From positions 1 through 19,628 of the forward strand of contig CAYSPJ010000095.1 of NCBI GenBank assembly GCA_964432875.1: a stretch of 19,628 nucleotides of DNA. The letters are read 5' to 3'. Below are positions 1 to 6,816 of this stretch, one piece after another. The notes under the pieces were generated by a model. It saw only the letters and a program-made list of their open reading frames with translations, was not told where the DNA came from and did not search any database. Position 1 is the stretch's first letter; the number at the start of each line of letters is the position of its first letter. The stretch is from JACJYE01 sp964432875 (lineage in GTDB: Bacteria; Bacteroidota; Bacteroidia; Chitinophagales; Saprospiraceae). The position numbers were made by a program, and so were the translations under genes.

Positions 1-49
1 TGAGGATTTTGGGGCCGAGCGTAACGCAGCTATCGGACTATAAAGACAG
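1..49. repeat. Right half of dispersed hairpin-type intergenic repeat (family 2)
   Basis: These 49 bases are identical to 11716-11764. There they form the right arm and tail of a long hairpin. The window starts exactly where the left arm would end, so the full element probably extends upstream of base 1. Both copies lie downstream of a minus-strand gene stop and in the same orientation relative to it. Confidence 0.8.
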
Positions 50-52
50 ACA

Positions 53-99
53 CTATTTAGCTAGCTTCGAGTTTCGAGTCACGAGTCACGAGTTCAGCG
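53..99. repeat. Half copy (left arm) of the NNNCGAG heptad element
   Basis: It begins with CTATTTAGC, followed by TAG and four consecutive heptads ending in CGAG (CTTCGAG, TTTCGAG, TCACGAG, TCACGAG), then TTCAGC. This is the same order as the left arm of the full element at 17911-18102. No right arm follows, because the hpd stop codon lies at 106-108. It is either a truncated copy or a solo arm. Confidence 0.75.
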
Positions 100-105
100 C
101 TGCTG

Positions 106-1230
106 CTATAAGGTCCCTCTCAGCTCCTGCTCCCGCTCGATGGCTTCAAACAAAGCTTTGAAATTGCCCTTGCCAAAAGAGCGAGCCCCTTCGCGCTGGA
201 TGATTTCATAAAAGACGGTAGGGCGGTCTTGTACCGGCTTGGTGAAGATTTGCAGCAGGTACCCCTCCTCATCCCGGTCAATCAGGATGTTGAGGCGCTT
301 GAGCTCTTCCAGCTCCTCCTTGATTTCGCCTACCCGCTCCATCACCGTATCATAATAAACCTCTGGCACGTAAAGGAATTCGACGCCACGGCGGCGCAGC
401 TCACCCACGGTGTGGATGATATCATCGGTAGCTACCGCGATATGCTGCACGCCCGCGCTGCGGTAGTAATCCAGATACTCTTCAATCTGAGATTTCTTCA
501 GCCCATCGGCCGGCTCGTTGATGGGGAATTTGATGTAGCCGTTGCCGTTGGAGACGACTTTGCTCATCAGCGCGGTATATTCCGTGGAGATATCTTTGTC
601 GTCGAAGGTGACGAGAAGCTTGAAGCCCATCACCTCCTGATAGAACTGGACCCACTTGTTCATCGCGCCCAGCTCTACGTTGCCCACGCAGTGGTCTACG
701 TATTTCAGCCCGATGGGCTCGATTTTCATCAGGCTCTGCCGGGGCTGGAAGCCGGGCATGAAGGCGCCTTCGTAATCATTGCGCTCCACGAAGGTGTGGA
801 TGGTCTCTCCATAAGTATGGATAGAGGCGAGCGTCACCTGGCCCTGTTCGTCTTCGATGGTTTGAGGCGCCTGGGCAGCCTGAGCCCCGCGGGCAACGGC
901 TTTTTCAAAGGCGTCGCGGGCATCATCTACCCATAGCGCTAATACCTTGACACCATCGCCATGACGGAGTACATGCTGCGCGACTTCGTGCTCGGGATAG
1001 AGGGCAGAGGTGAGCACAAAGCGGATTTTCCCTTGCTCCAGCACGTAGGAGGCCTTATCGCGCACGCCCGTTTCTGGCCCGCGGTAGGCAACCAGCTTAA
1101 AGCCGAAGGCCGATTGATAGTAGTGAGCCGCCTGCTTGGCATTGCCCACGTAGAATTCGATGTGGTCCGTCCCTTTGATCGGGAAGGTATCCTGTTGGAT
1201 GTCGGTTTTATTTTTGGTTAGTGTATCCAT
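106..1230 (-). CDS. hpd: 4-hydroxyphenylpyruvate dioxygenase
   Basis: Cytoplasmic Fe(II) enzyme that converts 4-hydroxyphenylpyruvate to homogentisate in tyrosine breakdown. The 374-aa length is normal for the family. Two vicinal-oxygen-chelate domains are visible, about residues 20-155 and 173-340. The facial triad is His180 (YVDHCVGN), His263 (GVQHIAVAT) and Glu342 (FYEIIQREG). The family C-terminal signature follows as SFGKGNFKALFEAIE at 351-365. The start ATG at 1230 leaves a normal short N-terminus before the first VOC domain. It lies 120 bases downstream of hmgA on the same strand, and I saw no convincing promoter in that gap, so it is probably the last gene of the marR-hmgA-hpd operon. 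Its stop is followed within 6 bases by a half copy of the heptad repeat. Confidence 0.96.
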   Translation of the reverse strand: MDTLTKNKTDIQQDTFPIKGTDHIEFYVGNAKQAAHYYQSAFGFKLVAYRGPETGVRDKASYVLEQGKIRFVLTSALYPEHEVAQHVLRHGDGVKVLALWVDDARDAFEKAVARGAQAAQAPQTIEDEQGQVTLASIHTYGETIHTFVERNDYEGAFMPGFQPRQSLMKIEPIGLKYVDHCVGNVELGAMNKWVQFYQEVMGFKLLVTFDDKDISTEYTALMSKVVSNGNGYIKFPINEPADGLKKSQIEEYLDYYRSAGVQHIAVATDDIIHTVGELRRRGVEFLYVPEVYYDTVMERVGEIKEELEELKRLNILIDRDEEGYLLQIFTKPVQDRPTVFYEIIQREGARSFGKGNFKALFEAIEREQELRGTL

Positions 1231-1350
1231 GAAACGATGGTTTTAATCTTTTTGACAAATTGATGAAAACATACCCTGCGCTACTCACGTCCAAAGATGA
1301 GCAGCGGGTGAGAGAAAAGGCTGCGCAAAGGCCTGCCAACGCTCACCCAC

Positions 1351-2532
1351 CTACCTACCTCCATGCGCCGTCATGCTTTCTGGCAGCCAGCTCCGGAAGT
1401 AGTCCTTATCCTCGATGGGCAGCGCGTGCTCGGTAAGCTTGAGCGGGCGGAAAGTGTCGATCATCACCGCCAGTTCGCCCGTTTCCTTTGCACCGATGCT
1501 CTTTTCCACCGTTCCCGGGTGCGGCCCATGGGGGATGCCGCCGGGGTGCAGGGTAATCATGCCTTTCTCCACGTGCTTGCGGCTCATAAAATCGCCGTCC
1601 ACGTAGTAGAGCACCTCGTCGCTATCGATATTGCTGTGGTTGTATGGCGCTGGTATAGCCATGGGATGGTAGTCGTACAAACGCGGCACAAAAGAACAGA
1701 TGACGAAATTATGCGCTTCGAAGGTCTGATGCACCGGCGGCGGCAGGTGCACCCGGCCAGTAATCGGCTCGAAATTGTGGATGGAAAAAGCGTAGGGGTA
1801 AAGGTAGCCATCCCAGCCCACCAAATCGAAGGGGTGGTTGAGGTAATAGTAGGGGTAGATGCGGTCTTGTTTCTTGATGTAGAACAGGAACTCGCCCTGC
1901 TCGTCGCGGGTTTCCAGATTTTGGGGCTTGCGGATATCGCGCTCACAGAAAGGCGAGTGCTCTTCCAGTTGGCCAAAAGCATTGCGGTAGCGCTTAGGCG
2001 TCAGCACCGGGCTGTAAGACTCGACGATCAGCAGGCGGTTGTCCGGGCCATCAAACTCGAGCTGATAGACGGTACCCCGCGGCACCACCAGATAATCGCC
2101 ATACCCAAAGACAACCGACCCGTACATCGTGCGCAGCTGGCCATTGCCCTTGTGGATGAAGATCACCTCATCAGCATCGGCATTTTTAAAGAAATACTCC
2201 CTCATGCTCTGCCGCGGAGCAGCGAGGATAATCTTGCAATCGTCGTTGACCAGCACCGGCTTACGGCTCTGCAGGTAGTCATCTTCAGGCGGCACCTGGA
2301 AGCCTTTCAAGCTGCGGTGCTTGAGCTGTTTGTCGAAGACCACTTTAGGCTCTACAGAGAAGGGCTCGCCAACCTGCATAATCTGCGTGGGCGGGTTAGC
2401 ATGGTAAAGCAGGGAATATAAATTGCTGAAACCCTCGGTAGAAAAAAGCTCTTCATGGTAAAGCTCGCCATTGGGTTTTCGAAATTGGGTATGCCGTTTT
2501 TTAGGCACCTGCCCCTGACTGTAATAATGCAT
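1351..2532 (-). CDS. hmgA: Homogentisate 1,2-dioxygenase
   Basis: Opens the aromatic ring of homogentisate to give maleylacetoacetate, the step after Hpd. The 393-aa protein is of the shorter cupin-type bacterial form. The N-terminal block with FRKPNGELYHEELFSTEGFS (residues 17-36) is typical of the family. Likely iron ligands are His299 (PYNHSNIDSDE), Glu306 (or Asp305) and His335 (GGIPHGPHPG), by analogy with human His335/Glu341/His371. The cupin blocks are DEVIFIHKGNG (121-131) and the motif around 258-275. The ATG at 2532 lies 35 bases after the marR stop, which implies co-transcription. No fumarylacetoacetase or maleylacetoacetate isomerase gene is in the window, so the rest of the pathway must be elsewhere. 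Confidence 0.95.
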   Translation of the reverse strand: MHYYSQGQVPKKRHTQFRKPNGELYHEELFSTEGFSNLYSLLYHANPPTQIMQVGEPFSVEPKVVFDKQLKHRSLKGFQVPPEDDYLQSRKPVLVNDDCKIILAAPRQSMREYFFKNADADEVIFIHKGNGQLRTMYGSVVFGYGDYLVVPRGTVYQLEFDGPDNRLLIVESYSPVLTPKRYRNAFGQLEEHSPFCERDIRKPQNLETRDEQGEFLFYIKKQDRIYPYYYLNHPFDLVGWDGYLYPYAFSIHNFEPITGRVHLPPPVHQTFEAHNFVICSFVPRLYDYHPMAIPAPYNHSNIDSDEVLYYVDGDFMSRKHVEKGMITLHPGGIPHGPHPGTVEKSIGAKETGELAVMIDTFRPLKLTEHALPIEDKDYFRSWLPESMTAHGGR

Positions 2533-2567
2533 AGCGTCTGGTTTTAGCGGTTAGGAAAACGAGGCTG

Positions 2568-3038
2568 CTAATCTTCGGCCGGCAGCCCCAAGTTGTCAAA
2601 AATGGTGTTCAGGATATCCGCCAGCTGGCCGATTTCAGCTTCCTGCAGGCCGCGCCAGGCTTCCCGGCGGGCCGCCTGGATGACGGGTAGTACCGCTTGG
2701 ATCTTGTCTCGGCCTGCTGGAGTAAGCTCAATTTTGAAGCGCCGCCGATCGGCTGGGTCCGCCAGGCGGCGGGTTAGGCCCTTCTGGCACAGCAGGTCGA
2801 TGATGCGGGTAACTGTGGGTGCATCTTTATAGGTGGCTCGGGCGATGTCAAGTTGGCTTAGCCCCTCCTGCTGGTCGAGCACCTGCAAGATGACCCACTG
2901 GTCGATGGTGATGCCCGCATCCGCCGCCGTCAATTGCTGCTGGAAAAACTGTTTCATGCGCTTGGCCGTCCGCTCCAGGATGAAGCCTGGTAGCTCGGCC
3001 TGCTTTTCGGCCCTGGTTTTTATAAGTGCTTCGGTCAC
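2568..3038 (-). CDS. MarR-family transcriptional regulator
   Basis: A winged-helix repressor of about 156 aa. The core is visible as ITIDQWVILQVLDQQEGLSQ, then a recognition helix segment DIARATYKDAPTVTRIIDLLCQKGL and the wing RRLADPADRRRFKIELTPAG, all classic MarR features. The gene leads the operon with hmgA and hpd, so it probably senses an aromatic metabolite and represses its own operon (inference). Start choice: the frame is open up to a TTG at 3062, but a good promoter -7 element (TATTTTTG) covers 3060-3067. That places transcription initiation near 3053, downstream of the TTG. The GTG at 3038 is therefore preferred. No in-frame ATG lies upstream of the conserved core. Confidence 0.9.
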   Translation of the reverse strand: MTEALIKTRAEKQAELPGFILERTAKRMKQFFQQQLTAADAGITIDQWVILQVLDQQEGLSQLDIARATYKDAPTVTRIIDLLCQKGLTRRLADPADRRRFKIELTPAGRDKIQAVLPVIQAARREAWRGLQEAEIGQLADILNTIFDNLGLPAED

Positions 3039-3059
3039 GTCTTGGCAGTTTGGTTGCTG

Positions 3060-3090
3060 CAAAAATAATTAGTACAACAATTATATCCAA
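3060..3090 (-). promoter_or_regulatory. Bacteroidota-type promoter of marR-hmgA-hpd
   Basis: On the minus strand a TTG (3090-3088) is followed by 20 bases and then TATTTTTG (3067-3060), which matches the Bacteroidota -33/-7 pattern TTTG-N19/20-TAnnTTTG. It sits at the 5' end of marR. A second, weaker TATAATTG lies between the two elements. Confidence 0.6.
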
Positions 3091-3264
3091 GCAAATGGCT
3101 TTGTTTTTGGAAAAAGGGAGCCATTATACCGCGACATCCGCGCTGTAGCGGCACTACCGGAAATGAGCTGCTGCTAGAACCATTGGCTAAGCCCTATGGG
3201 GCTCAATCAATCCCTAATCCTTCTTTTCGGGGGGTAGATGCTGATTTTTAGAGGTTTTTTTAGT

Positions 3265-3272
3265 TAGCTTTG
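3265..3272 (+). promoter_or_regulatory. Candidate -7 element for the 3385 lipoprotein gene
   Basis: TAGCTTTG matches TAnnTTTG and lies about 110 bases upstream of the lipoprotein start, divergent from marR. A recognisable -33 box is not seen at the expected distance, so this is tentative. The remaining bases of the divergent region 3091-3357 show nothing else I can name. Confidence 0.35.
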
Positions 3273-3384
3273 TATCCTTTAACGCTTGGGCTGCTGCCAA
3301 TAAAACGATAGTGCTGTCAATATTTGAAGGCTTCGCCAGTCTTGCGGCTACATCCAAATGCCAGCCCTCCCAACCTACACCACC

Positions 3385-4656
3385 ATGCCACCAACAAAAC
3401 TACTACTTCTACTACTCTCACTATCCCTCGCCTCCTGCCAGCAGGCTAACCAAGCTCCTTGGTACGACGGCAAGCTCGTAGAAGCCGACTATTGGTCGGA
3501 AGAGCCGAAGATACTCTCGGCAGGGCTCGGGTTTGACGGTATTTTGGGCCTCCCAGATGAGGTGATTGAGGAGACCGCCCTGGCAGCTGGAGCAGCCTGG
3601 TATCACGGCTTGGCCTGTACCAGCGGAAAGGCACCAGCAGTGGGGATGCAGACCGGGGCAGGCTCGAAAAAAGGCATCCAACTGGTCGGGCGAGGCAAGA
3701 AGGCAGTGGACTATGGCGACGGCCTGCCCATTGTATTTAGCTGGCCCATCGCTACTGAGACGCTGCAGCCCAGCGCCTTTCAGTTTACCCTCAATACCGG
3801 CGAGGTGGTCGTGGCTCCCATCGTGATGATGCTACCCAATTGGGAACACAACGAGCGCAATGTAGCGGTGGCGGTCGGCGATTTCGGCAACCGCAAGCCG
3901 AGCACCGACCCGGAGGCGCGCTACCCGGTAAGGCTAGACATCGTGGACGGGGGCAGCCCCCTCTACCTGGTCGGCCCCGGCGGGCAGCTCTTCGACGCCA
4001 CCGGCCTGAACTGGACGACCGATTCATCACCCTACGACCCCGACAACGGGCCCCGGCTGGTAGGCGCCAAGCTCAACTATTGCGGCACACAGCCCCAAGG
4101 CGAGGGCATGGGCGGCACCCTCTACGAGCGGCGGCAGCCAACCATGCCCAACGACGAGTTTGCCCTCTACGGCGGCGGCGATTTCCGCCTGAGGATGCTC
4201 ACCACCGGCGGTTTTTCCCCTGACGGGGTCACTGGCGTGAAGCCCAATCAGTATGAAGACTTTTTCCGCCTCCACGTGCTGGGAGAGCATGGCGATACCG
4301 TACTCCTGGAAAAGGCAGGCGTGGAATATGCCGTCAAAGGCGGTAAGCTGAAAGTGCTCGGCTTATCGGACCTGGGCCAAAAGGCCGACCCGGTCAAAGG
4401 GATCTATTACGACGATTGTTATCAGGAAGACCGCGACAACTACATCGACATCATCTTGGTGGGTGATGAAGCGGCGGCGCGAAATATCCGCTACCTGGAG
4501 ATACCTAGCTTGGCGGGCGGGTACAAAGCATTCTACAACCCGGGGGGGCCAGGGCCCACTCCTGCGCCGGGCATCCGCTACACCCAACCGGGCCCGCCCC
4601 ATCTGGAGCCAGTCATCATCGCCCTGGATAATCCGATGCGGGTGAGCCGGGAGTGA
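3385..4656 (+). CDS. Secreted lipoprotein of unknown family
   Basis: The start at 3385 gives a compact lipoprotein signal, MPPTKLLLLLLSLSLASC, with lipobox LASC and Cys18. An in-frame ATG nine codons upstream (3358) is possible but adds a polar extension. The mature protein, about 406 aa, has no transmembrane segment. It is Gly/Pro/Asp-rich with many short beta-like stretches. Distinct patches are GLACTSGKAPAVG (N-terminal third), a central block with VGPGGQLFDATGLNW, DEFALYGGGDFRLRML, and near the C-terminus IYYDDCYQEDRDNYIDIILVGDE. Three Cys other than the lipid Cys are visible. I do not recognise the family and assign no function. It is flanked by the divergent tyrosine operon and a convergent Uma2 gene, so context does not help. 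Predicted location is the inner face of the outer membrane or the cell surface. Confidence 0.8.
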   Translation: MPPTKLLLLLLSLSLASCQQANQAPWYDGKLVEADYWSEEPKILSAGLGFDGILGLPDEVIEETALAAGAAWYHGLACTSGKAPAVGMQTGAGSKKGIQLVGRGKKAVDYGDGLPIVFSWPIATETLQPSAFQFTLNTGEVVVAPIVMMLPNWEHNERNVAVAVGDFGNRKPSTDPEARYPVRLDIVDGGSPLYLVGPGGQLFDATGLNWTTDSSPYDPDNGPRLVGAKLNYCGTQPQGEGMGGTLYERRQPTMPNDEFALYGGGDFRLRMLTTGGFSPDGVTGVKPNQYEDFFRLHVLGEHGDTVLLEKAGVEYAVKGGKLKVLGLSDLGQKADPVKGIYYDDCYQEDRDNYIDIILVGDEAAARNIRYLEIPSLAGGYKAFYNPGGPGPTPAPGIRYTQPGPPHLEPVIIALDNPMRVSRE

Positions 4657-4670
4657 GGCTGTTTTTTTTT
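4645..4670 (+). terminator. Weak intrinsic terminator after the 3385 gene
   Basis: A short stem AGCC (4645-4648) / GGCT (4657-4660) overlaps the stop codon and is followed by G and nine T residues (4662-4670). The stem is only 4 bp, so the T-run is the main evidence. A perfect 14-base palindrome GGGCACTAGTGCCC follows at 4673-4686 in the convergent gap. Confidence 0.4.
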
Positions 4671-4736
4671 GAGGGCACTAGTGCCCCATGATTATGGCAG
4701 GCTGGAAACACTCAACTTGATTAGCTGAAGATGACT

Positions 4737-5354
4737 TCATTCGGTCTTAGGCAGCTTCTCCAATACCGCATAAATCTCGGCCAGCGCTAGCTCCAGGCCC
4801 AGCGAGCGGATGGGCAGCTTGGCGTCCTTGCCCGTGAAAATCTCGTGCTTCCAGAGGTTCTGTGCGGGGTCTTGCAGGAACATGGACCTTGCCCAAACCT
4901 CCTCCGGCTCGATGAGGATGTACTCCTGGAAGCCCGGCACCGAGCTATACAGCTCAAACTTCTCCCCTTTTTCATAGTTGCATGTATCTTCCGAGAGTAC
5001 TTCTACAATGGCCAAGGGGTTGATGATGATGTCCCTTCGGATTTGACCCTCGGGCGTGGTGTAATATTCCGGCGTGCCGTCGCTGATGGTCACATCCGGG
5101 TAGAGGAAGCGATTGGCGGACTCGATGCGGACCTTGGTGTCGCTGTTGAGCACCATGTGGGGCAGGTTCTTCTCCTCGACATACTGGTCGAGCTTTCCTG
5201 CGATTCTCAGCTTGACGGCGTTATGAGCCAAAGTTCCTCCAGCCATTGCGATGATATTTCCGTTTTGAAATTCGTGCCGGGTCTCCGCAGTGCCCTCTGC
5301 TGCGAGGTACTCGACGATGGTGAGCAATTTCTTTTCTTCTTCGACGGTAACCAT
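4737..5354 (-). CDS. Uma2 family (DUF820) PD-(D/E)XK nuclease-fold protein
   Basis: A 205-aa protein with the Uma2 pattern: an N-terminal helical part with RHEFQNGNIIAMAGGTLAHN (residues 26-45), then YPDVTISDG with Asp87, and LAIVEVLSEDTCNYEKGEKF with Glu118, Asp123 and Lys129/Lys132. Next comes YSSVPGFQEYILIEPE, typical of the family's C-terminal strand. These acidic and Lys residues are the expected restriction-endonuclease-like active site. The family is expanded in cyanobacteria and Bacteroidota, often as singletons, and its biological role is not settled. Nuclease activity here is inference. The gene is monocistronic between two convergent or divergent neighbours and has its own promoter-like sequence at 5372-5402. 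Confidence 0.9.
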   Translation of the reverse strand: MVTVEEEKKLLTIVEYLAAEGTAETRHEFQNGNIIAMAGGTLAHNAVKLRIAGKLDQYVEEKNLPHMVLNSDTKVRIESANRFLYPDVTISDGTPEYYTTPEGQIRRDIIINPLAIVEVLSEDTCNYEKGEKFELYSSVPGFQEYILIEPEEVWARSMFLQDPAQNLWKHEIFTGKDAKLPIRSLGLELALAEIYAVLEKLPKTE

Positions 5355-5371
5355 GACAAAGTATTTTGACG

Positions 5372-5402
5372 CAAGATAAACAGTAAACTATAAAAAACCA
5401 AA
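5372..5402 (-). promoter_or_regulatory. Promoter of the Uma2 gene
   Basis: On the minus strand TTTG (5402-5399) is separated by 20 bases from TATCTTG (5378-5372). This is one T short of the TAnnTTTG consensus but correctly spaced. It lies 18 bases upstream of the ATG at 5354. Confidence 0.5.
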
Positions 5403-5593
5403 TGCGCAGCAAATGGGTTGACCGGCAAGAGATTGACTATGTAGAAGAGCGCGAAGGATTTATGTGGGCTTACGACATAAAATGGGACCCCAAGGCGAAG
5501 GCATCCTTATCTAAGACCTTCACCAACGCCTACCCACAACACCACACCCAAGTGGTGCACCGCGAAAACTTCTTCGATTTTCTAGCTCCCTGA
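5402..5593 (+). CDS. Small hypothetical ORF, 63 codons, doubtful
   Basis: An open frame from ATG 5402 to TGA 5591-5593, encoding a polar 63-aa product rich in Lys, Asp, Glu and aromatic residues (for example EREGFMWAYDIKWDPKAKA, residues 16-34). It does not overlap another gene, but its start touches the promoter of the divergent Uma2 gene and I see no promoter or strong ribosome site for it. The composition is protein-like rather than random, so it may be a decayed remnant of a larger gene or a real small protein. I recognise no family. The following stretch 5594-5822 (229 bases) holds nothing I can name. Confidence 0.3.
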   Translation: MRSKWVDRQEIDYVEEREGFMWAYDIKWDPKAKASLSKTFTNAYPQHHTQVVHRENFFDFLAP

Positions 5594-5822
5594 GCAAACT
5601 CCAATCCCTTGCTGCTCTCCCGGCCGCCCTGGCCTTGCCTTTTCTCTATCCGCCTCCCTTGGTTTGATGGAAAATGCTACTATTTTGACGGGAAACGTCA
5701 CTTGGGACAACTGAATATTTGCGCTAGCCAACAGGGTAACTCTTTGCCCTAAGCACAAATAGACTTCTAAAGCGGCTATTTCTGGTCGAAAGAAAGGTCT
5801 TGATAACAAAAACTCAGCAAAC

Positions 5823-6671
5823 ATGAAACACAACACCGCCGCCGCCCTGGCGATTGTCTGCCTGGCAGTTTTCACCGCATCCTTTTCCGGCTGCTCCAGC
5901 AAAGCCTCGGAGCCGCCACAGAAAGCGACTGCCGCTGCGGAAACGCCTGCCGAGACTAATCCGGCAGTAGTAGATACCACCGCACAGCCCGCCCCGGAAA
6001 CGCCAGCGGAAGGTACCCCGGTTGAACCGGAGCCCGACCCCGCCCCTGAAGCGCCTAGTGGAAGCCTGGGCACCCGCAGCGTGAGCGAAGACAAGTTGAC
6101 CACAGTGCTCGAAACCGTGTCCCGCGAGATGGAAGAAAAAAATCTGGCCTATGTCATCGAGCTCGGGCAGGATTGCTCGGGCATCTACCACCAAATCAAG
6201 GACAGCGTGCAGGCGCGCATACCCGCCCTGCGCGATCCCACGAAGTACATCTATCCCCCCTTCCGCCCCGACCGCGACTCCCGCCAGATCGCCCACTGGT
6301 ACCACCGCCACAACAACCTCCACATCGTGCGCGATGCCCTGGCCGATGCCAACAAAATCCGCCCGGGCAGCGTGATGTTTTACGGGCAGACGGACGTGAA
6401 ATACGACAACCCTACTATCGAGCAGTTGATTACCCGTGGGAAGGGGATCATGCACGTGGCAGTCGTGACATCCATAGAAACCGACGATGCCGGCAACCTC
6501 ACGGCCTACACCATCATGCACGGCCGCAATACCAAATGGCCCGCCTCCCGCACGGGCGGCAATTGCGACTGCCCTAAGAAGGGCCTGCACCGCCAGCACG
6601 AAAAATACCCCTTCGGCAACTGGAACCAGCCCTGGGTAGCGATGGCGAATATCGAGACGCTAGTGAACTAG
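5823..6671 (+). CDS. Lipoprotein with NlpC/P60-type cysteine peptidase domain
   Basis: 282 aa. The signal is MKHNTAAALAIVCLAVFTASFSGC with lipid Cys24. Residues 30-80 are a Pro/Ala/Glu/Thr-rich linker that would hold the domain away from the membrane. The C-terminal 200 residues carry the NlpC/P60 order of motifs: DCSG with Cys118 (nucleophile), RPGSVMFYG at 180-188 (the 'pGDlvFF' position), IMHVAVV with His211, and IMHGRN with His233. NlpC/P60 enzymes usually cut peptide bonds in peptidoglycan stems, so a wall hydrolase at the outer membrane or periplasm is the likely role. The match is by motif only, and the insert at 130-178 is longer than in simple members. The C-terminus has a CDC motif (248-250) of unknown meaning. 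It is a single-gene unit closed by a strong terminator. Confidence 0.8.
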   Translation: MKHNTAAALAIVCLAVFTASFSGCSSKASEPPQKATAAAETPAETNPAVVDTTAQPAPETPAEGTPVEPEPDPAPEAPSGSLGTRSVSEDKLTTVLETVSREMEEKNLAYVIELGQDCSGIYHQIKDSVQARIPALRDPTKYIYPPFRPDRDSRQIAHWYHRHNNLHIVRDALADANKIRPGSVMFYGQTDVKYDNPTIEQLITRGKGIMHVAVVTSIETDDAGNLTAYTIMHGRNTKWPASRTGGNCDCPKKGLHRQHEKYPFGNWNQPWVAMANIETLVN

Positions 6672-6714
6672 CGCTTGGTGAATTGAAGGGGCAACCCCAG
6701 CCTTGTTCCCGCCA

Positions 6715-6763
6715 GGCCAAGAGCAAGCGTCGAGCTCCACGGCGCTGCTCTTGGCCGGTTTTT
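6715..6763 (+). terminator. Intrinsic terminator of the NlpC/P60 gene
   Basis: GGCCAAGAGCA (6715-6725) pairs perfectly with TGCTCTTGGCC (6746-6756), with a further GCG/CGC pairing inside and a T-run 6759-6763 after GG. It starts 43 bases after the stop codon and works for plus-strand transcription only. Confidence 0.9.
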
Positions 6764-6816
6764 GCAGGCATTTTCAGTGCCGCCCGCTTTTAGTTCCCCA
6801 TCCCAATCTCTCGCCC

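Noticed and set aside
1363..2421. A 352-codon plus-strand frame opposite hmgA, and the 235-codon frame opposite hpd (229-936)
   Set aside because: Both lie inside genes identified with certainty on the other strand and show only Val/Asp/His-rich shadow composition.
4673..4686. Palindrome GGGCACTAGTGCCC as a bidirectional terminator
   Set aside because: A perfect palindrome with no loop and no T-run after it on either strand; the T-run lies before it on the plus strand. It could be a protein site, but nothing supports that.
4680..4691. 12-base match AGTGCCCCATGA shared with 18440-18451
   Set aside because: Short, no homology on either side, and one copy is simply the start of gene A; probably coincidence.
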